64,000 nt of DNA from Sceloporus undulatus (GCF_019175285.1 NC_056524.1:148860854-148924853), one strand, 5' to 3'; positions 1 through 13,442 are shown, counted from the first letter of the stretch. The notes: generated from the letters alone by a model not told the origin. Program-made: numbers and translations.

Positions 1-599
1 TCCTCTGGGGAGGAAGATAATATAGAGATGTAACATTTATCAAGGAACAGATCTGTGAAACATGCCTATCAAAGGCCACATCAGCAGAAGCAAATTTATC
101 AAACTCATAATGTCAAACAAAAGAAAAACTTGTCCAGGTTGCTGCCCTGAAAATCTCCAAGATGGTGATGCTGTAATGAAAGAAATGGATGTGGCTGCAA
201 GGCAAGGCAAATAGGCCCATGTGCCTCTGGAACTGCCACCAACCTAGCCCTGTATGCGATCCCAATACATTGTCTCAGCCACTGAGACAACATGGCTAGT
301 AACATTTTCTTCAAAGTAGACTCTTGGAAAGATCCAAACAATTAGATTTGGAGGAAAAATATATTATTTCTATAAAACTTTAAAGCTCTTTATACATTCT
401 ACTGGTGGTAATCCTTCTCTCTGTGTGTTTTTGGTTCGCTTTTAAAACAAAAGAAAGATCCAAAACATGTCTTTTGCAAATTGTTTGGGGAGGCTCCACA
501 TGAGGTGTTAGTGAAGACAAAAGAAAAAGGCTTTATCTTTGACTCCCAAGAAAGAAGAGAAGTAATTCAAGGCAGGATCACAGTCCTTTTGGTCCTTCT

Positions 600-742
600 G
601 ACCACAGTTTAAGCAATGCCAGCCACAGATGCTGTGGTGAAACATCAGGAACAAAGTCTTCTAGAACATGGCCACATAGCCTGAAAAACCTACAAAAAAC
701 TATGGATGACAGCCATGAAAACCTTCGACTGCACAATGAGAC
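600..742 (+). mobile_element. Squamate retroelement tail with hammerhead-like motif (decayed)
   Basis: The segment has AATGCCAGCCACAGATGCTG, then GTGAAACATCAGG, then TAGAACATGGCCACATAGCC and GCCATGAAAACCTTCGACT. This is a tail I recall as common in lizard genomes. Its usual intact form reads CTGAAGA, a short hairpin, CGAAAC and GTC, which fits a hammerhead ribozyme core; here that core is eroded. The family is possibly Penelope-like, which is inference. Confidence 0.45.
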
Positions 743-2942
743 TTTAGGCTTTTTTGATCCCACTTGAATCCTCCCAAGCCCCGGCTATCAGTAGACCCCT
801 GGATTTAATAGAAGCTCTAATCTTGCCACCACTGAAAATAGCCATCTCCTGTAACAGCTCTAATATCTTGAAGCTCATCCTGGTGAGTGCACACCTTCTG
901 GAGTTTGCTCACCACTGGCAGTGGATTTGCTGAGATGCTTTGGTGCTATGCACAGTCTTGAAAGACTACACAATCGCCTTTGAAGGGCTATTATATAGCC
1001 CTCCAAGAGTCTGATAATCAATGAGCAGAGATGAGCAGAGATGAGAGGAAAGGAGGGAGTTGCCTCACTCATCCTCACTGCCAAAGCTGTGTCAAATTGA
1101 CAATGCTCACATCTGATTCTTCGCAGCATGAAGGGGTTTCCACAAGCCCCATGGCTCAAATTAGGCAAGTATCTGATCTTCCAAGTTGGCTAGATCTTCC
1201 TGCTAGGAAGGTGAGACCCATACAAGTGCTCCAGCTGGATAGGACCACCCTACCTTTCTTCCCCTTGTTTGAAGACAATGTCTGCCCTCTGCATCCTTCT
1301 CCAACAAAAGGGCCTTCCACAATCCCAGTTATGGTGGCAGGGGATTTCCTAAACCTTTGCATGGGTTTCCTAAACTGGATTGGAATAACAGCCCTGTTCC
1401 CCAGTGTGAGGCAGGACAGAATAGAGAAGGGACTAGCTCTCCTACTTCACATGGAGGAAGAAAACTGACTGATTAAAAACCCTGTCTCTGGAGCATGGGT
1501 GCAAGGATGCCTTCCCACACTCCCACACACTACCATTTAGATTATTCAGACAATAGGTAATCTAAATATGCTCCCAGTTAAGAAGCCTTTGGAACAAAAA
1601 GCAAAATGCACATAGATCATATACATGAACTGATTTGCTTTTATGCCGGAAATCTTAACATGTGAAACAAACTTAACTGGAACAGCTACTTCTCTCAGAG
1701 TACATGCAGAGCTTTACACTTCATAAAAACTAAATCATAGGTACAAACTACACATGAAACTCAGTTGGATTATTCTTATCCCCATCCTGGTGTTTTTTGT
1801 TTTGGTAATGCAAACAAGCATGGGAGCTGTGCAACCTTTCTGCTCTCGGCTTATTCAGAATCTCCCTCAACTGTTTGGTGGGTGAAATACACTCTTTCAA
1901 AGCCACTAAAATATACTGCCCATTGTGAAAATCGGGAGAATTACTGGCCAAGCATTCCATTTTAGGCTTTTTAAAATATGCAATTTATATGCAGATACAA
2001 ATTAATGCACCAACTCAAAACTGGCATAATAGAAATAAGTCTCATATAAGTATTATCTGGAAGAGAACAAAATCAATGTATGAATAGGAACTGGAACATT
2101 ACAGAGGTCACATTTCATGCACATCATTTTAAATTAAAATGCTTACAACAAAATTTTAAGACAGACTATTGAAAGTTTCCATACACATGCAAGATCAAAT
2201 AATGTTAGAAACAGTAAAATGTGAAATTCTATTTTTAAAAAGGAGGCAAGAAGAGAGAAAAGAAGAAACATTTCATGCATAGAAAGACAGATGCTGTAAA
2301 AGGTTACAGAAAGACTGGCAATAAAACAAATACTACACATTTATATATTGAAAAATATATAAATGTGTTCTCTACTTGGATAACTGTAATCAAGGAAGTC
2401 ATATTTCAAAACAATATTACTCTGTCTGGTCTGTACCTTTTTTATTGCCATATATGAGTCGTTCTTCAGATGAAGTCCAGAAAAAAAGAAAGTGAATGAT
2501 GGAGAAAAAGGTGAGTGACAAAAACTAAAAGGAAGAACTTTTACATTGGCAATGATAATAAAGAAAAAAGGTTGAAAAGAAGAATGAAGGGAAGAATAGA
2601 AAGCTGCTACTCTTACAGAAAACTGCATGCTGTTGAGAACATGTAACATGGGGAATGTATGCCTAGCACTCAATGGATTTACTGATGTGGTGATAGAAAG
2701 TGTATGCAGAACACAACCCCATTAGCACAAATATAAAAAAGATAAATATATACACATGAAAGAGTATCAAGACATTGAGTATGAAGAAGCAGCTTTCAAA
2801 GTTAGTGGGGGGGTGTAAATTAAATTACAGATCTTTATCTGACTTTGTATTTTGCCTGAATAAGTAATAAATAAATGCTAATGAAGAAATGTAAAACACA
2901 GGCTAACACTGAATGGTATGAACCTTGTTATTTATATCAATC

Positions 2943-3073
2943 CTCCCCAATATGGTGCCTCCAACTGTTTTGGACTCCAACTTCTATCATGACTACTTGG
3001 CCATGCTGACTGGAAGTGATTTTAGTTGTCATCCAAAACATCTTGAAGATAGCATGTTGGGCAAGGCTGCCAT
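2943..3073. mobile_element. Decayed palindromic hAT-type MITE
   Basis: The left arm (CCAACTGTTTTGGACTCCAA) and right arm (CATCCAAAACATCTTGAAG) are roughly inverted, and both match the widespread lizard MITE whose core reads CCAGATGTTTTGGACT. The arms have diverged strongly, so this is an old copy. Confidence 0.5.
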
Positions 3074-3205
3074 ACAGATATAGCATGTTACGTGAAGAAA
3101 ACATTTTAATGTAAACAATCAAACAAACAAACAAAACTAATGAAATTTTTAATTTTAATAAATTACAATCCTGCCACATCAATAATAAAAAATAATACCA
3201 TTTCA

Positions 3206-3358
<153 letters not shown>

Positions 3359-3935
3359 TCATTATGGACTGCACATTTTACGCTGCAAAATATAGACTTC
3401 AAATATATTTTTTCAGCATATGAAAGATGGAGAGAAATGTTTGAAAGGATAGAAGTTGTCCCATTGGGCACTATTCTGGTATAAACATAGTTATGCAAGC
3501 AGTTTCACTTTCTCAGAAGTTGCGTAAATGCATTCTGTAAGTACGTACACAGCCCTCTAGCTTACTTTTGACTTTGTGAGTATGAAGCTTATAAACCACT
3601 AAACAATCGCTGAACTCAAGGCATACGTGCTTGTTGTGCAGCCAGCCCAGCCTAACTAGATTGGCATAGATTTACACTGCAGTAAAAGAGTACAGGATCT
3701 TAATCAATAGATCAGCTTCCAACTCTTTATAACAATTCATTCAATGCAGAAATAGCACTGCTGGATCTCATCAAAAACCTATCTAATTCAGTCATTCTCT
3801 TCTGGCAACAGTCATCTGGATGCATTTGGGCAGCTCAAAAGCTCAAAATTAGGCATGAAGGCCTAATCAGTTACCTGTTTATCCAAAGTACTGATTATCA
3901 GAGCCAATATATCAATAATGGCTGATTATCATTTA

Positions 3936-4166
3936 CAATGGGCACTTGTTATCCACTGGGGTTTGGTTCCAGGCCCCCCTGTGGATCACACAATTCGTGG
4001 ATGCTCAAGTCCCATTAAAGTATAATGGCATAGCAAAATGGTGTCTCTTATATAAAATGGAAAATCAAGGTTTGCTATTTGGAATTTATACTTTTAAAGA
4101 AATATTTTCAAGCCGTGGATGCTTGAATCCGTGGATAAATAATCTGTGGATAAGGAGGGATTAATG
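3936..4166. mobile_element. Tigger/pogo-type MITE, 231 bp
   Basis: It is flanked by TA on both sides (3934-3935 and 4167-4168). The left end is CAATGGGCACTTGTTATCCA and the right end, read inverted, CATTAATCCCTCCTTATCCA. The middle, about a third of the element from its right end, is closely similar in inverted orientation to the element at 16801-17036. It lies in intron 9. Confidence 0.7.
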
Positions 4167-4521
4167 TATTTATAAAATCTAGGAAAATTTTCTGTGCAGT
4201 GTATTTACCAATCTACACCCTAGCGGTGCAAAACCCCAATGCACGATGCCAAAGATAGCGCACCAGGAAGTTTAGCTGGGGCTAACGAAACCTATTGGCT
4301 TTGCTCCCTGTCTAAGATTGCTAAAGCAATTATCAAACATTTCACTTGACAAGCCACCAAACGCAGAAGATAGGCTGTTTGGCTTGATGGTCCCAAATTC
4401 TGCAAGCGTGGCTATGTGGTACCAACACGCTATCAGTTAATTATTTGTAAGGAGCAATAATTGGCATGTGGCTAATGGCTGAGCAACATACAGAGCTTTG
4501 AAATTTTGTTTCCTAATATTA

Positions 4522-4689
<168 letters not shown>

Positions 4690-6892
4690 TCAAATGCAAA
4701 CCTTTTATCAACCACATTCACTCTAACATTTGAGGGTGGTTTGCTACTGCTGTTAACCACCAGCAATTGTATCATATTATGTACTATGGAATTGTTCAAG
4801 TATGAACCTGAAAAGAAGAAAGCCCCTTAGTTTGTGAGCTGGATTTATATACAAACACAACATAATTTGCCTGAAGAAATGAGTTCCTACAAACAAGGGC
4901 CAGAATTTATTAACACGAAGGGTGAGAAGTACAGAAAGTTAGTGTTTGCTTATTCTCAAACAATTGGCATAAGTTCTAAATAAAAATATTCGTGAACCAG
5001 TGTCATGGTGTGTGTAAAATAGAGTTTAGAGAATGTGATCCACCAATGGTAATAGGAGGCAGTATCAAACGACAGTTTTGTGTGGCTATAGCCTGGCTAT
5101 ATAAAGACTTTCCAAAAAATAGCTGAACATTTTCTGTAAAAGAGTCAAACTTTGGTGATAAAGTCAGTTCAAGTTAGTAGGTCAATCCCTATTCTCTACA
5201 AGAGTACTAAAATCCCTGTTCCTGTGCTGTTCTGTTATTTTAGCCACAGGCATACACTACAGTATAGCCATATGAGACCAGATAAGCTTGTCTCTTTTCA
5301 CTTCCTTTCCCCTTCCGCTGTCAAAACAGAATAGGGGAAGGGATTCTCCACTCACATCTATGATCCACAGCACAATGTCACAGGAGCAAGAAATACAAGC
5401 AAGCATACAAAACTGGTCCTGCCATTGGATGGGGAATTATACATAGTATAAAAGCCTGCCTGGCTATATAACTACAAGTTAGGATCTATAAGACAGGAAG
5501 GTCAGTTATACCAAAAAAAGACAGCTCCTGCTAAAAGTGTACAGATTGATTATCACACAAAGGTCACTTAAAGTTACCCAGCTTTATTTTTCACAGTCAG
5601 CAGAAGAAGCCAAAATATTTAGTCAAGGAAGGAGTGTATAAAAAACATGAAAAGGACCGTTTTCCCTCCAGAAAAGGGTTATCCAATCTAAATGTCAAAA
5701 GTGATGATAGGGAGGAGGAAACCCACAGCCAAGCATGGGAAGAGATTGATGTGGCAGTGCCCCCACTTCCAACGGGGGAAGTACATGTGCTGAAACAAAA
5801 TATAAATGTATGCATCTGCATTTCTAAGGAAAACAAAACAAAACAAAAAATTGTAACCCTCTTCCCCCTTCCCCCTCATTGCCTCAGAGCGATAGCAGAT
5901 GTGGATCTCATGTAATCTCATCACAGAAGTGTTTTTCACATAACTGTCCTTGTGACTTCGACTATTGCAATCAATGCACATGGGAGTGTTTTCTAAAGGA
6001 AAACTTGATTCTTGTTTCTGCAATGCTTCTGACATCTGTTCTCTGTTTCAGTCTATATACATTTTAGCACCTTCATCAGTTCTGAATACTTCTAATTTCT
6101 TTGAAAAACTATCCATTCAGCACTATTTCACCAGTAACCACCTTGCTTTCAAAACCATACCTATTGGTTCCATTGTTTCCTTCTGCTGCATGCCTTTTTA
6201 ATGCTACACAATACTCCCCCCCTTCCCTTTCTGGTTTGTAAAAGCTTCTTGCTATTCAATCTTTCTAGCGAAATCCTTACAAACAGCACACACTTGAGCT
6301 CGGTGTCCCTCACCAAGCAGAAAAGGCACTGAGTGACCTTATGAATGGGCAACCTTAATTATGTATGAGGTGTAGAGTGTGAAAAGGGCTGTTAAGGTGA
6401 TTCACAAGAGAGCAGAATAAGGAATAGTCACAATCATGGTTGTAAGTATAAAGGTTAAATTGTGAAGAAAACGCAAAGAGATGTAAAAGAAGTGATAAAA
6501 AGAAGATGAAGAAATAAAGAAAAAAAACACTCAGTTAAAAATTGAAGAGAACATAATTTCACGTTGGTCACATCACAGACAAAAAGGAACTGAGAAGAGA
6601 TAGTTGAGGTGCACCAAGATGTGCACTAAGGGACTAGGGGACAGAGTTCCTATTGAAAAAGCTTGTCTCTAGAAAAAAAATCTTTGGCATTTACCATGAG
6701 ACAGTTATTTTATATCATGTACTGAGGACACTGTGGACTAAATTCATCCTCCCACTCCTTCTGAAAGGCATGCTCTCCACCAATCTATTCAAAGCTCCAG
6801 ATTCTACCCAATGGGAGGCAAACTCCCCTTGGGTGCCCAGTCATGTGCACCCTCTGAGAGGACAGCTGTGATCCAACTCATGAGAGCAAGAA

Positions 6893-6985
6893 CAAGAAAA
6901 CAAGAAATAACAATCTGTAAGCTGCTCTGAGGGCCTTTGTGGCTGAAGAGTGGTGTATAAATACGCTAAATAAACAAACAAATAA
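6893..6985 (+). mobile_element. L2-like LINE 3' tail
   Basis: CTGTAAGCTGCTCTGAGGGC followed by GTGTATAAATACGCTAAATA and an AAAC/AAAT run matches the squamate L2-type 3' terminus (TGTGAGCCGCCTTGAGT...TATAAATAAA). Confidence 0.5.
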
Positions 6986-7940
6986 ATAAGTGATCAATTA
7001 GAACTAACAATAGTGAGAGAGGAACAGTGGCTGCCTTGATCACAATCTTAAAGGGCCTTGTTGAGCCTGACTGAGTGGAAATGCTCCTGCTAGCTCCTTC
7101 TTTGAAAGCACCTCTTTCTCCCTATAACCCAGAGAGGGAGCTAAAGGAGACCCTGCTGTTTTTGGACAAAGAATGGACCAAGTAAAACAAGCTTGCAGGC
7201 TACCTAGCTGGTCCACACTGTTGCCCTCCAAAACTCTTCCAAAACCAATTTGGAGAGAGGAGACGGAAGAGCTACCTGCCATGTGAAGATTGCCTTGTGA
7301 TGGTCACAGAGCTCAAAACAGGCTTGTGCTGAGAAAGTATTAAATCAGACATTTTTTCTTTTAAACTGGTAAATGGGTCCAGATATCACTGGAAGGACTA
7401 GGACACATGAAGATAAATGGTAGGAAAACAATACCCACAGAAAGTGTTAATAATAATACCAGTATGTCAGCTATAGGCATATGACAGCTAGAACATAAAC
7501 TACTATATGACAGCTAGAACATAAAATACTAAAAGTAAAAGAGAGTGGATGGAGGAAGTTAAGAGTCTGGCGCCTGATAAAAGTATATGAGTTTATGATA
7601 TCCCTAGGAGTAGCACTAAACAATCCAAAGCAAAGATTAGCTCAGGACTGTAGTGAACACAAGACAATCAAGAGTACAGTGATTCAGTCAGAAAGCAGGT
7701 CATGAATATGAAGCAGATGTTTCACTCCACTGATCAATGTTATGTATCATAATTAGATCTATGCACATATAAGAAATGTAAGAAAATATTACAGATGGCA
7801 TACAGTGCAATGGAACAAAATGAGGCTTAGCACCAAATATGTATGTGAAGCCTTTAATAAATTACTGTATCTTTTTTATATGAGCTACTTGAATATTTGT
7901 GTTTTTAACCAAATGTTTTGTGTTGTTGTTGTTGTTATTA

Positions 7941-8248
7941 TTGGTTGGGTATCCCTTATCCGCAGTGTTCAGGACGAGAAGTGGATTTTAGAATGTTTTG
8001 GATTTTGAAGTATTTGTATACATGTAATGAGCTATACTGGAGATGGGACCTAAGTATAAACACGAAATTCATTTAGATTTCGTATACACCTTATACATAG
8101 CCTGAAGCCAATTTTATACACAATATTTTTAATAATTGTGTGCATGAAATGAAGTTTGAGTACACTGAACAATCAGAAAGTGAAGTTGTCACGATCTCAG
8201 TCACGCATGTGGATGATTCGGAATTTTGGAATTTCGGATAAGAGAGAG
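7941..8248 (+). mobile_element. Tigger/pogo-type element resembling a mammalian family
   Basis: The left end GGTTGGGTATCCCTTATCCG and the inverted right end (TCTTATCCGAAATTCCAAAA) form a decayed terminal repeat. The interior (GATGGGACCTAAGTATAAAC, CACGAAATTCATTTAGATTT) is close to a pogo-type element I recall from mammalian genomes. Boundaries are approximate. Confidence 0.55.
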
Positions 8249-8249
8249 A

Positions 8250-9005
8250 CTATTATTTTATCTCTATCCTGCCTTTTCCCCAATTTGGGACTCAAAGCAG
8301 CTTACAACAAATTTAAAAGGATATCATTAAACCTCATAAGGTACAAAAGTTCAAATTAGATTAAACAACTAAAAAATTAAAATGAGATTAAAGCTATATC
8401 ATTAAACAGAAACATACAGCCTAGCACAACAATTAGCAAGAACCAGGACATTATTTTGGTGGGACAGGCTTTATATAATCAATCATCTAACACCTGTTTA
8501 AGCAGAAAAGTCTTTAATTGTCTGCAAAAAGAAGGGTGTGTGTGTGCCAGTCAAAGTTCTCTGGGAAGTGAATTCCAGAGCCTGGAGGCAGTCACTGATA
8601 AGGCCCTTCCTCTGTTCCCACTAAATACACCTGTGATGAAGGTGGGACAGAGAGAAAGGCTTCACAGCAAATCTCAAAGCATGGGCTGATTTCTAAGGGA
8701 GAATGCAGTCTTTCAAATAACCTGGGTCGAAGGCCCCATACAGATAGGCCAAAATAAAGCTGCTTCGGGTCACTTTGGAGGTATGCTGTTTAAACGATAC
8801 ATGGACCCTAAGAGTCCGGAAGCCATGCCACTGCCATGCTCCAGTCCTAGAATGGAGCGTAGCTTTGGCGTAGCTTCCGGATTCTTAGGATGCATGTATA
8901 ATTTAAACAGCATACCTCCAAAGTGACCTGAAGCAGCTTTATGTTGGCCTTTCTGTATGGGCCCTAAGTTGTTTATAGGTAAAGCCAGCACTTTGAATTA
9001 TATTT
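8250..9005 (-). mobile_element. L2-clade LINE 3' region, split by a foldback MITE
   Basis: Read on the plus strand it begins with the inverted L2 tail (CCAATTTGGGACTCAAAGCA), then GAATTCCAGAGCCTGGAGGC, GGTGGGACAGAGAGAAAGGC and AATAACCTGGGTCGAA. After the foldback at 8732-8964 it resumes with GTAAAGCCAGCACTTTGAAT. The same order occurs in the relics at 10253, 15670 and 22340. Confidence 0.6.
8732..8964. mobile_element. 233-bp foldback element, copy A (GGCCC-terminal form)
   Basis: Two arms of about 115 bp are inverted on one another: CTGCTTCGGGTCACTTTGGA on the left pairs with TCCAAAGTGACCTGAAGCAG on the right. Termini are GGCCCCATACAG and, inverted, GGGCCCATACAG. Flanks GAA and TAA differ at one base of a presumed 3-bp target duplication. 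It is inserted in the L2 relic 8250-9005, so it is younger than that LINE. It has no coding capacity. Confidence 0.85.
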
Positions 9006-9105
9006 GAATAGTATAATTAATGCACTATCTCAATGATTCCGAGTTTTTATGAAGATGCTGGATGATGGCAGACTGATTATTTTGCTTTTTACATTCTCCA
9101 TTTTA

Positions 9106-9255
<150 letters not shown>

Positions 9256-9336
9256 TTAATATCACATCTTAGGGAACTGCTGGTTTTAAATTTAAAGTTC
9301 TTAATAATATCTGTGATAGAAAAGCAAGAAACTTAC

Positions 9337-9414
9337 CCTGCATCTTGAGCTTCATGAGCTCTGATAATAGACAACAAATTATTATTCTGCAAAAATTCAC
9401 AAACTGCAGGATAG
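9337..9414 (-). CDS. PPP3CB: PPP3CB exon 7
   Basis: The exon encodes [20 protein letters not shown] then EAQDA (residues 270-294). H289 in IIRAHE is the last metal ligand of the active site. The acceptor is TTGTTTCACAG and the donor GTAAGT. At 78 nt it lies between two very short introns of 77 and 98 bp, so exons 6 to 8 occupy under 500 bp. Confidence 0.97.
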
Positions 9415-9491
9415 CTGTGAAACAAAACAACTATAAGCATAATGGGTTCCTTTCAAGTAGTAATTTATCAAGATAACCTCTCTTTTTTTAC

Positions 9492-9631
9492 CTATAAAAA
9501 TAGGAACATCCTCTGACAGTATTATGACTGAAATGCTCCTGAGATTTTTCATTTCCAAAGTCTTCAGAAGGATCTGACCATAATAAGTCACACATTGGTC
9601 CAAAAGCAGGGGGTTCCTTGAATCGATCTAG
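9492..9631 (-). CDS. PPP3CB: PPP3CB exon 6
   Basis: The exon encodes [20 protein letters not shown] through [10 protein letters not shown] (residues 223-268), identical to mammalian beta as far as I recall. It ends with two bases of a Ser codon where mammalian beta has Asn; gamma also has Ser here. The donor is GTAAAA, the acceptor TTTAAACAG. The following intron is only 77 bp. Confidence 0.97.
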
Positions 9632-10252
9632 CTGTTTAAAAGAAAAAACATCATAGTAATCTCCATTTGAAAAACACTATAGTTATCTATTCTCCAATTT
9701 GCTTGTGTGGGGAGAGAGGGAGGAGAATTACAATGGAAAGTGTACGGATTTGGTAACGAATAAGTTTGCACTGAAATCATGCTTCCTGGCTACCTAAGTT
9801 TCTCTGATTGTATACCAACAAGAATTTTTGCTCTGAGATAGCTGAACATTTTAATTCTTTACTTACTAAGGGCTGGAAGCACATGTCTTTTAACTTACAT
9901 GTATCCTTCCCTATATACCCTATATTTAAACCCCCTTCTTTTCTCTCCTAGCCCACTTTAATAAAAACAATTTTGTCCAGGTGTCCCAATGTTTATTTAA
10001 AACAACTACTGTATATACCAAAACTAATCTAATTCGGGATTAAAAACACTTCTAAAAATGTAGAATTGCTAATTAAAACCTTAAACACTATGATTACAAT
10101 CAAGTAAAATGAGTTCATCTGAGTGTGAAAAGACTGGATTGGATGAACCAGGTAAGCTTAGCTAGGGAAAGTATGCCACAGATAGGGCACTACTCTAGAA
10201 CGACATTTCTTTTGTTACTGAATGCTGTCTCTCATAAAGGAGGCAAATGAAA

Positions 10253-10830
10253 ATCAGGAAAGGTGGTATGGAAAAAGACACTTTCAGGTATTTGGGTCTC
10301 CAGCTGTATAGGCAATATCTAGTATTTGAATTGTGCTCAGAAGCAAACACAAAGCTAATGAAGGGTTTTTTTGGTGTGATATGCAGAGACTATGCCACAC
10401 CTATCAAAATATTTACATCGACCGTCGGCATCTCTTGAAACTTCCAAGTCATCTTCAAGACCTGGCTAATCCAACCAGGTTGAAAGAGAATGAATTACTG
10501 TAGCCAGATTATTTCTGTCCAAGAAAGGTTCCATTTGGCAAACCATCTAAACACTACTGATTAAAGATATTCCATGTTAATAGTTCCACCTCAATCTAAG
10601 ATGATAAAATTGGTTATAAGAGAAACCCCAAACATATCTATCTGTTTTTTCAGGAAGATTGCAAACCTCTCCAGGCCAGTTCAAAAATTTACCAAACCCA
10701 GGACCCCTCTGCTCACAGTACCGCTATCTAGATCAAAATCAGTTTTAGTTTACTGGGCCTCATGTGACCTAATATCACACCCAGGCACCTTTACAGTTCA
10801 GCACCGTTACACTGTCACGTGATTCAGATG
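10253..10830 (-). mobile_element. L2-clade LINE 3' region, decayed
   Basis: CAGGTATTTGGGTCTCCAGC, AGTATTTGAATTGTGCTCAG and AAGCAAACACAAAGCTAATG follow the same order as the L2 relics elsewhere in the window. Heavy divergence suggests an old insertion. The right boundary is approximate. Confidence 0.4.
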
Positions 10831-11917
10831 CTCAATAAAAACAAACCTTCATATGGATGTTAAACAGCCCATGGGATAATATTTGTGGATGCTGTGTGGA
10901 TTATGAGGTCAAGATAATCTACCGGAATAACAATTTGCTCTGGCAATGACATGTAGACAGAAACATCTCTACATTCTTCTAAGAGGAAAAAACTTCCCAC
11001 TTTTATTATTTATGAGCATTTTAGCAGAAAGATAAAAATATCTACACAGTGCTTAATCATGTAGAAAGAAAAAGTGAAAAATGTCCATTGGGTTGCACAT
11101 AACCCAACAGGAGGAAACTTTATCAATGCACAATAAATTATGTGATAAACTGCTAGGAAAACACATGCTGTCAAAGAAAGTGTAGTACAAGGGAAATTTA
11201 TATGCAGTCAGAAAAACATAACATTTATGGTAATGCATACAATTTCCTAGTGCTGAACTAAGAAGCAGATCATTTGGAGGCTTTAACAAGTTTCATAAAA
11301 AAAACATTAGAATTACTATGGATGTTTTATTTAATCATTATAATGCATCAAGTGAGTACAATCTGTCCATTTACATACCCATATTTTAGAACATATTAAG
11401 TAGAATAGCCTCTCAACTTTTGTAGTTTTTATTTCCACAGATTTGATTATTCATGGATGTGTGACTAGCTCTGCTGCTGGTCACTGAGCCTTCCCCCATT
11501 GCTCTTCCTAGAAATCTCCTGCAGTGTTATGCTCCTTATCTTGAGAAGAAAGAAGATGATATCAAGGAGATTTCTGCAGCAGCCATGGTAGGGCTGTGCT
11601 GGGCTAGCAGTAACAGCTCAACTGCCTCTTCCTCCTCCTCTTCCTTTTCTCTGTGCCTCCTTTCCTACCAACAGCTTCCTCCATACCATGGTGTGCAAGG
11701 TTCATGACTGAGGCATGCTGCTCGCATACCTGCTACTCACCTGCCTATTCCTTTGCTTTGCTTTCTCTCTCACTGGCTGGCTGGCTCTGTTTGCCTCACT
11801 CAACACACATGATGTTCTGGTAGCCCCTACATCCCCTGCCACTCACTGAGTGCATTTGCCCCATGCTGCCTCTGCACTCTCAGGCCCTTGTCAACAATGT
11901 TAAGATGAGGCTGGTCA

Positions 11918-12455
11918 GAATGAGAGGAGTGGGGGATAGGGAAGAAGAAAGTGAAGGGGCACTCCTTGATGCTGCTTCTGCTTGAAAGGAAAAGCTGAAA
12001 GGGAATCTAGGATGGATGTCTCCTTCGCGTCCATGTTCATTTTACATACTGGGGACATCTTTGCATCGCTGTGGAAAATTAATAAAGGTGCTAAATCTGT
12101 CTCTCCCACACACTCAGCTGCTTTGCTGCATGTCCCTCAGAGGAGGGGAAGGAAGACATGTTTGTATAAGTAGAAGCAGGAACAACCAGTGACCCTTCCA
12201 GCTAGAATGAGAAGGGCAGGGGGGAGCAGAGAATGCAGCAAAGGGGTGCTTATTGTTACTACTTCTGCAAGAGCACAAAAAGCTGCCAGCTTGAGGGGGA
12301 ATCCAGCACAGATGTCTCTCTTCCCACCCTATTCATGTTACACACTGGGGACATCCTCGTATGACTGTAGAAACTAAAAATAAGGCAGTAAATCTGTCTC
12401 TCCTCTCCCCTTCACTTCACCATGGGTCCCTCAAAGGGAGGAAGATGAGCAGTAG
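11918..12455. repeat. Diverged tandem duplication (unit about 260-280 bp)
   Basis: Unit 1 (about 11918-12170) and unit 2 (about 12205-12455) share, in order, AGAATGAGA, ATGTCTC, TTCATTTTACATACTGGGGA/TTCATGTTACACACTGGGGA, then TAAATCTGTCTCTCC and GTCCCTCA. A related pair of GGAGATTTCTGCAGCAG blocks flanks them at about 11565 and 12635, suggesting one larger composite element of unknown class. Confidence 0.6.
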
Positions 12456-13442
12456 GCAGAAGCTACCTTGACCATGGACTGTGCGCATCAAGGGCTGGCT
12501 GAAGGAGGCTGTTAGCAGGAAAGGAGACAGAGAGAAGGAGGAGGGAGAGCTGCTGCCTCCAGTCTTCCTGCAGCTGCTGCAAACATCTCCTTTATATCAC
12601 TTTCCTTCTCCTTGAAAGAAGGAGGACAACACTACAGGAGATTTCTGCAGCAGTATTGTTGTTCTAGAAGGCAAAGGGGTAAGGCGTCGAAACCAGTAGC
12701 AGAGGAGGTGGAGGCAGCTTTGGAGCAAGATGGTGATTTTTGCAGCAGCAGAGTCTGTGTAGCAGGCTTGTTTTTTTTTGGGGGGGGGAGTACCTGCAGT
12801 TTTTCCACTTTGGAAAGGATTCTGTGTCCCTATCCCTCTGTAAAGCATAGGGGCCCACAGTACTTTCCTTCCAACACCTAAATTCATGATGTTTCAAATG
12901 TCTCAAAAATGACCAATCTGACCTACAGTTTTGAAATAAAGATAAAATATAACAAGAGACAGAACATGGGTGTATTTCTGGAAATAATTAAACCCTCTGT
13001 TTGTTGTAGCTTTCAAAACTAAATTCAATATTGTTGCCAGGAGTCACAATACAACGTCCTTCCCCCCTTCTTCCATACAGTCTTCCTCACCACCTGAAAA
13101 CCTACTCCAGTGAGTTTCCTATCATTCCAGATGTGGCTAAAGGAGTGCACAGCTGGGAAATCGCTCCCCTTTCCTGGATGCAATGGATTCTACTTGCTCA
13201 TCAGTGGAAGTCCACTGAGGGATCCTCCCCAAGATTACCACTCTGTTTGCTATATATAGTGCTCTGTCCTCATTCTGTGTTACTCTAGATTCTAAAATAC
13301 AATGCTCACATAATGTTAATTTACCTATCTTATAGCTTGCTGACCTGCCTTTCAAGTTAACTATCATCACGTGGCAGTTTATATTACATACACAAAATGA
13401 AGACAATCAGATTCCTTTTATTTTCATTAAACCTTTTTGATC

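Larger units (their letters stand above)
9632..13442 (-). other. PPP3CB: Intron 5 of PPP3CB
   Basis: The intron holds an L2-clade relic (10253-10830) and a GC-richer block with an internal duplication (11918-12455). No coding or RNA gene is visible. The 9632-10252 and 12900-13440 parts are unassigned AT-rich DNA. Confidence 0.5.
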
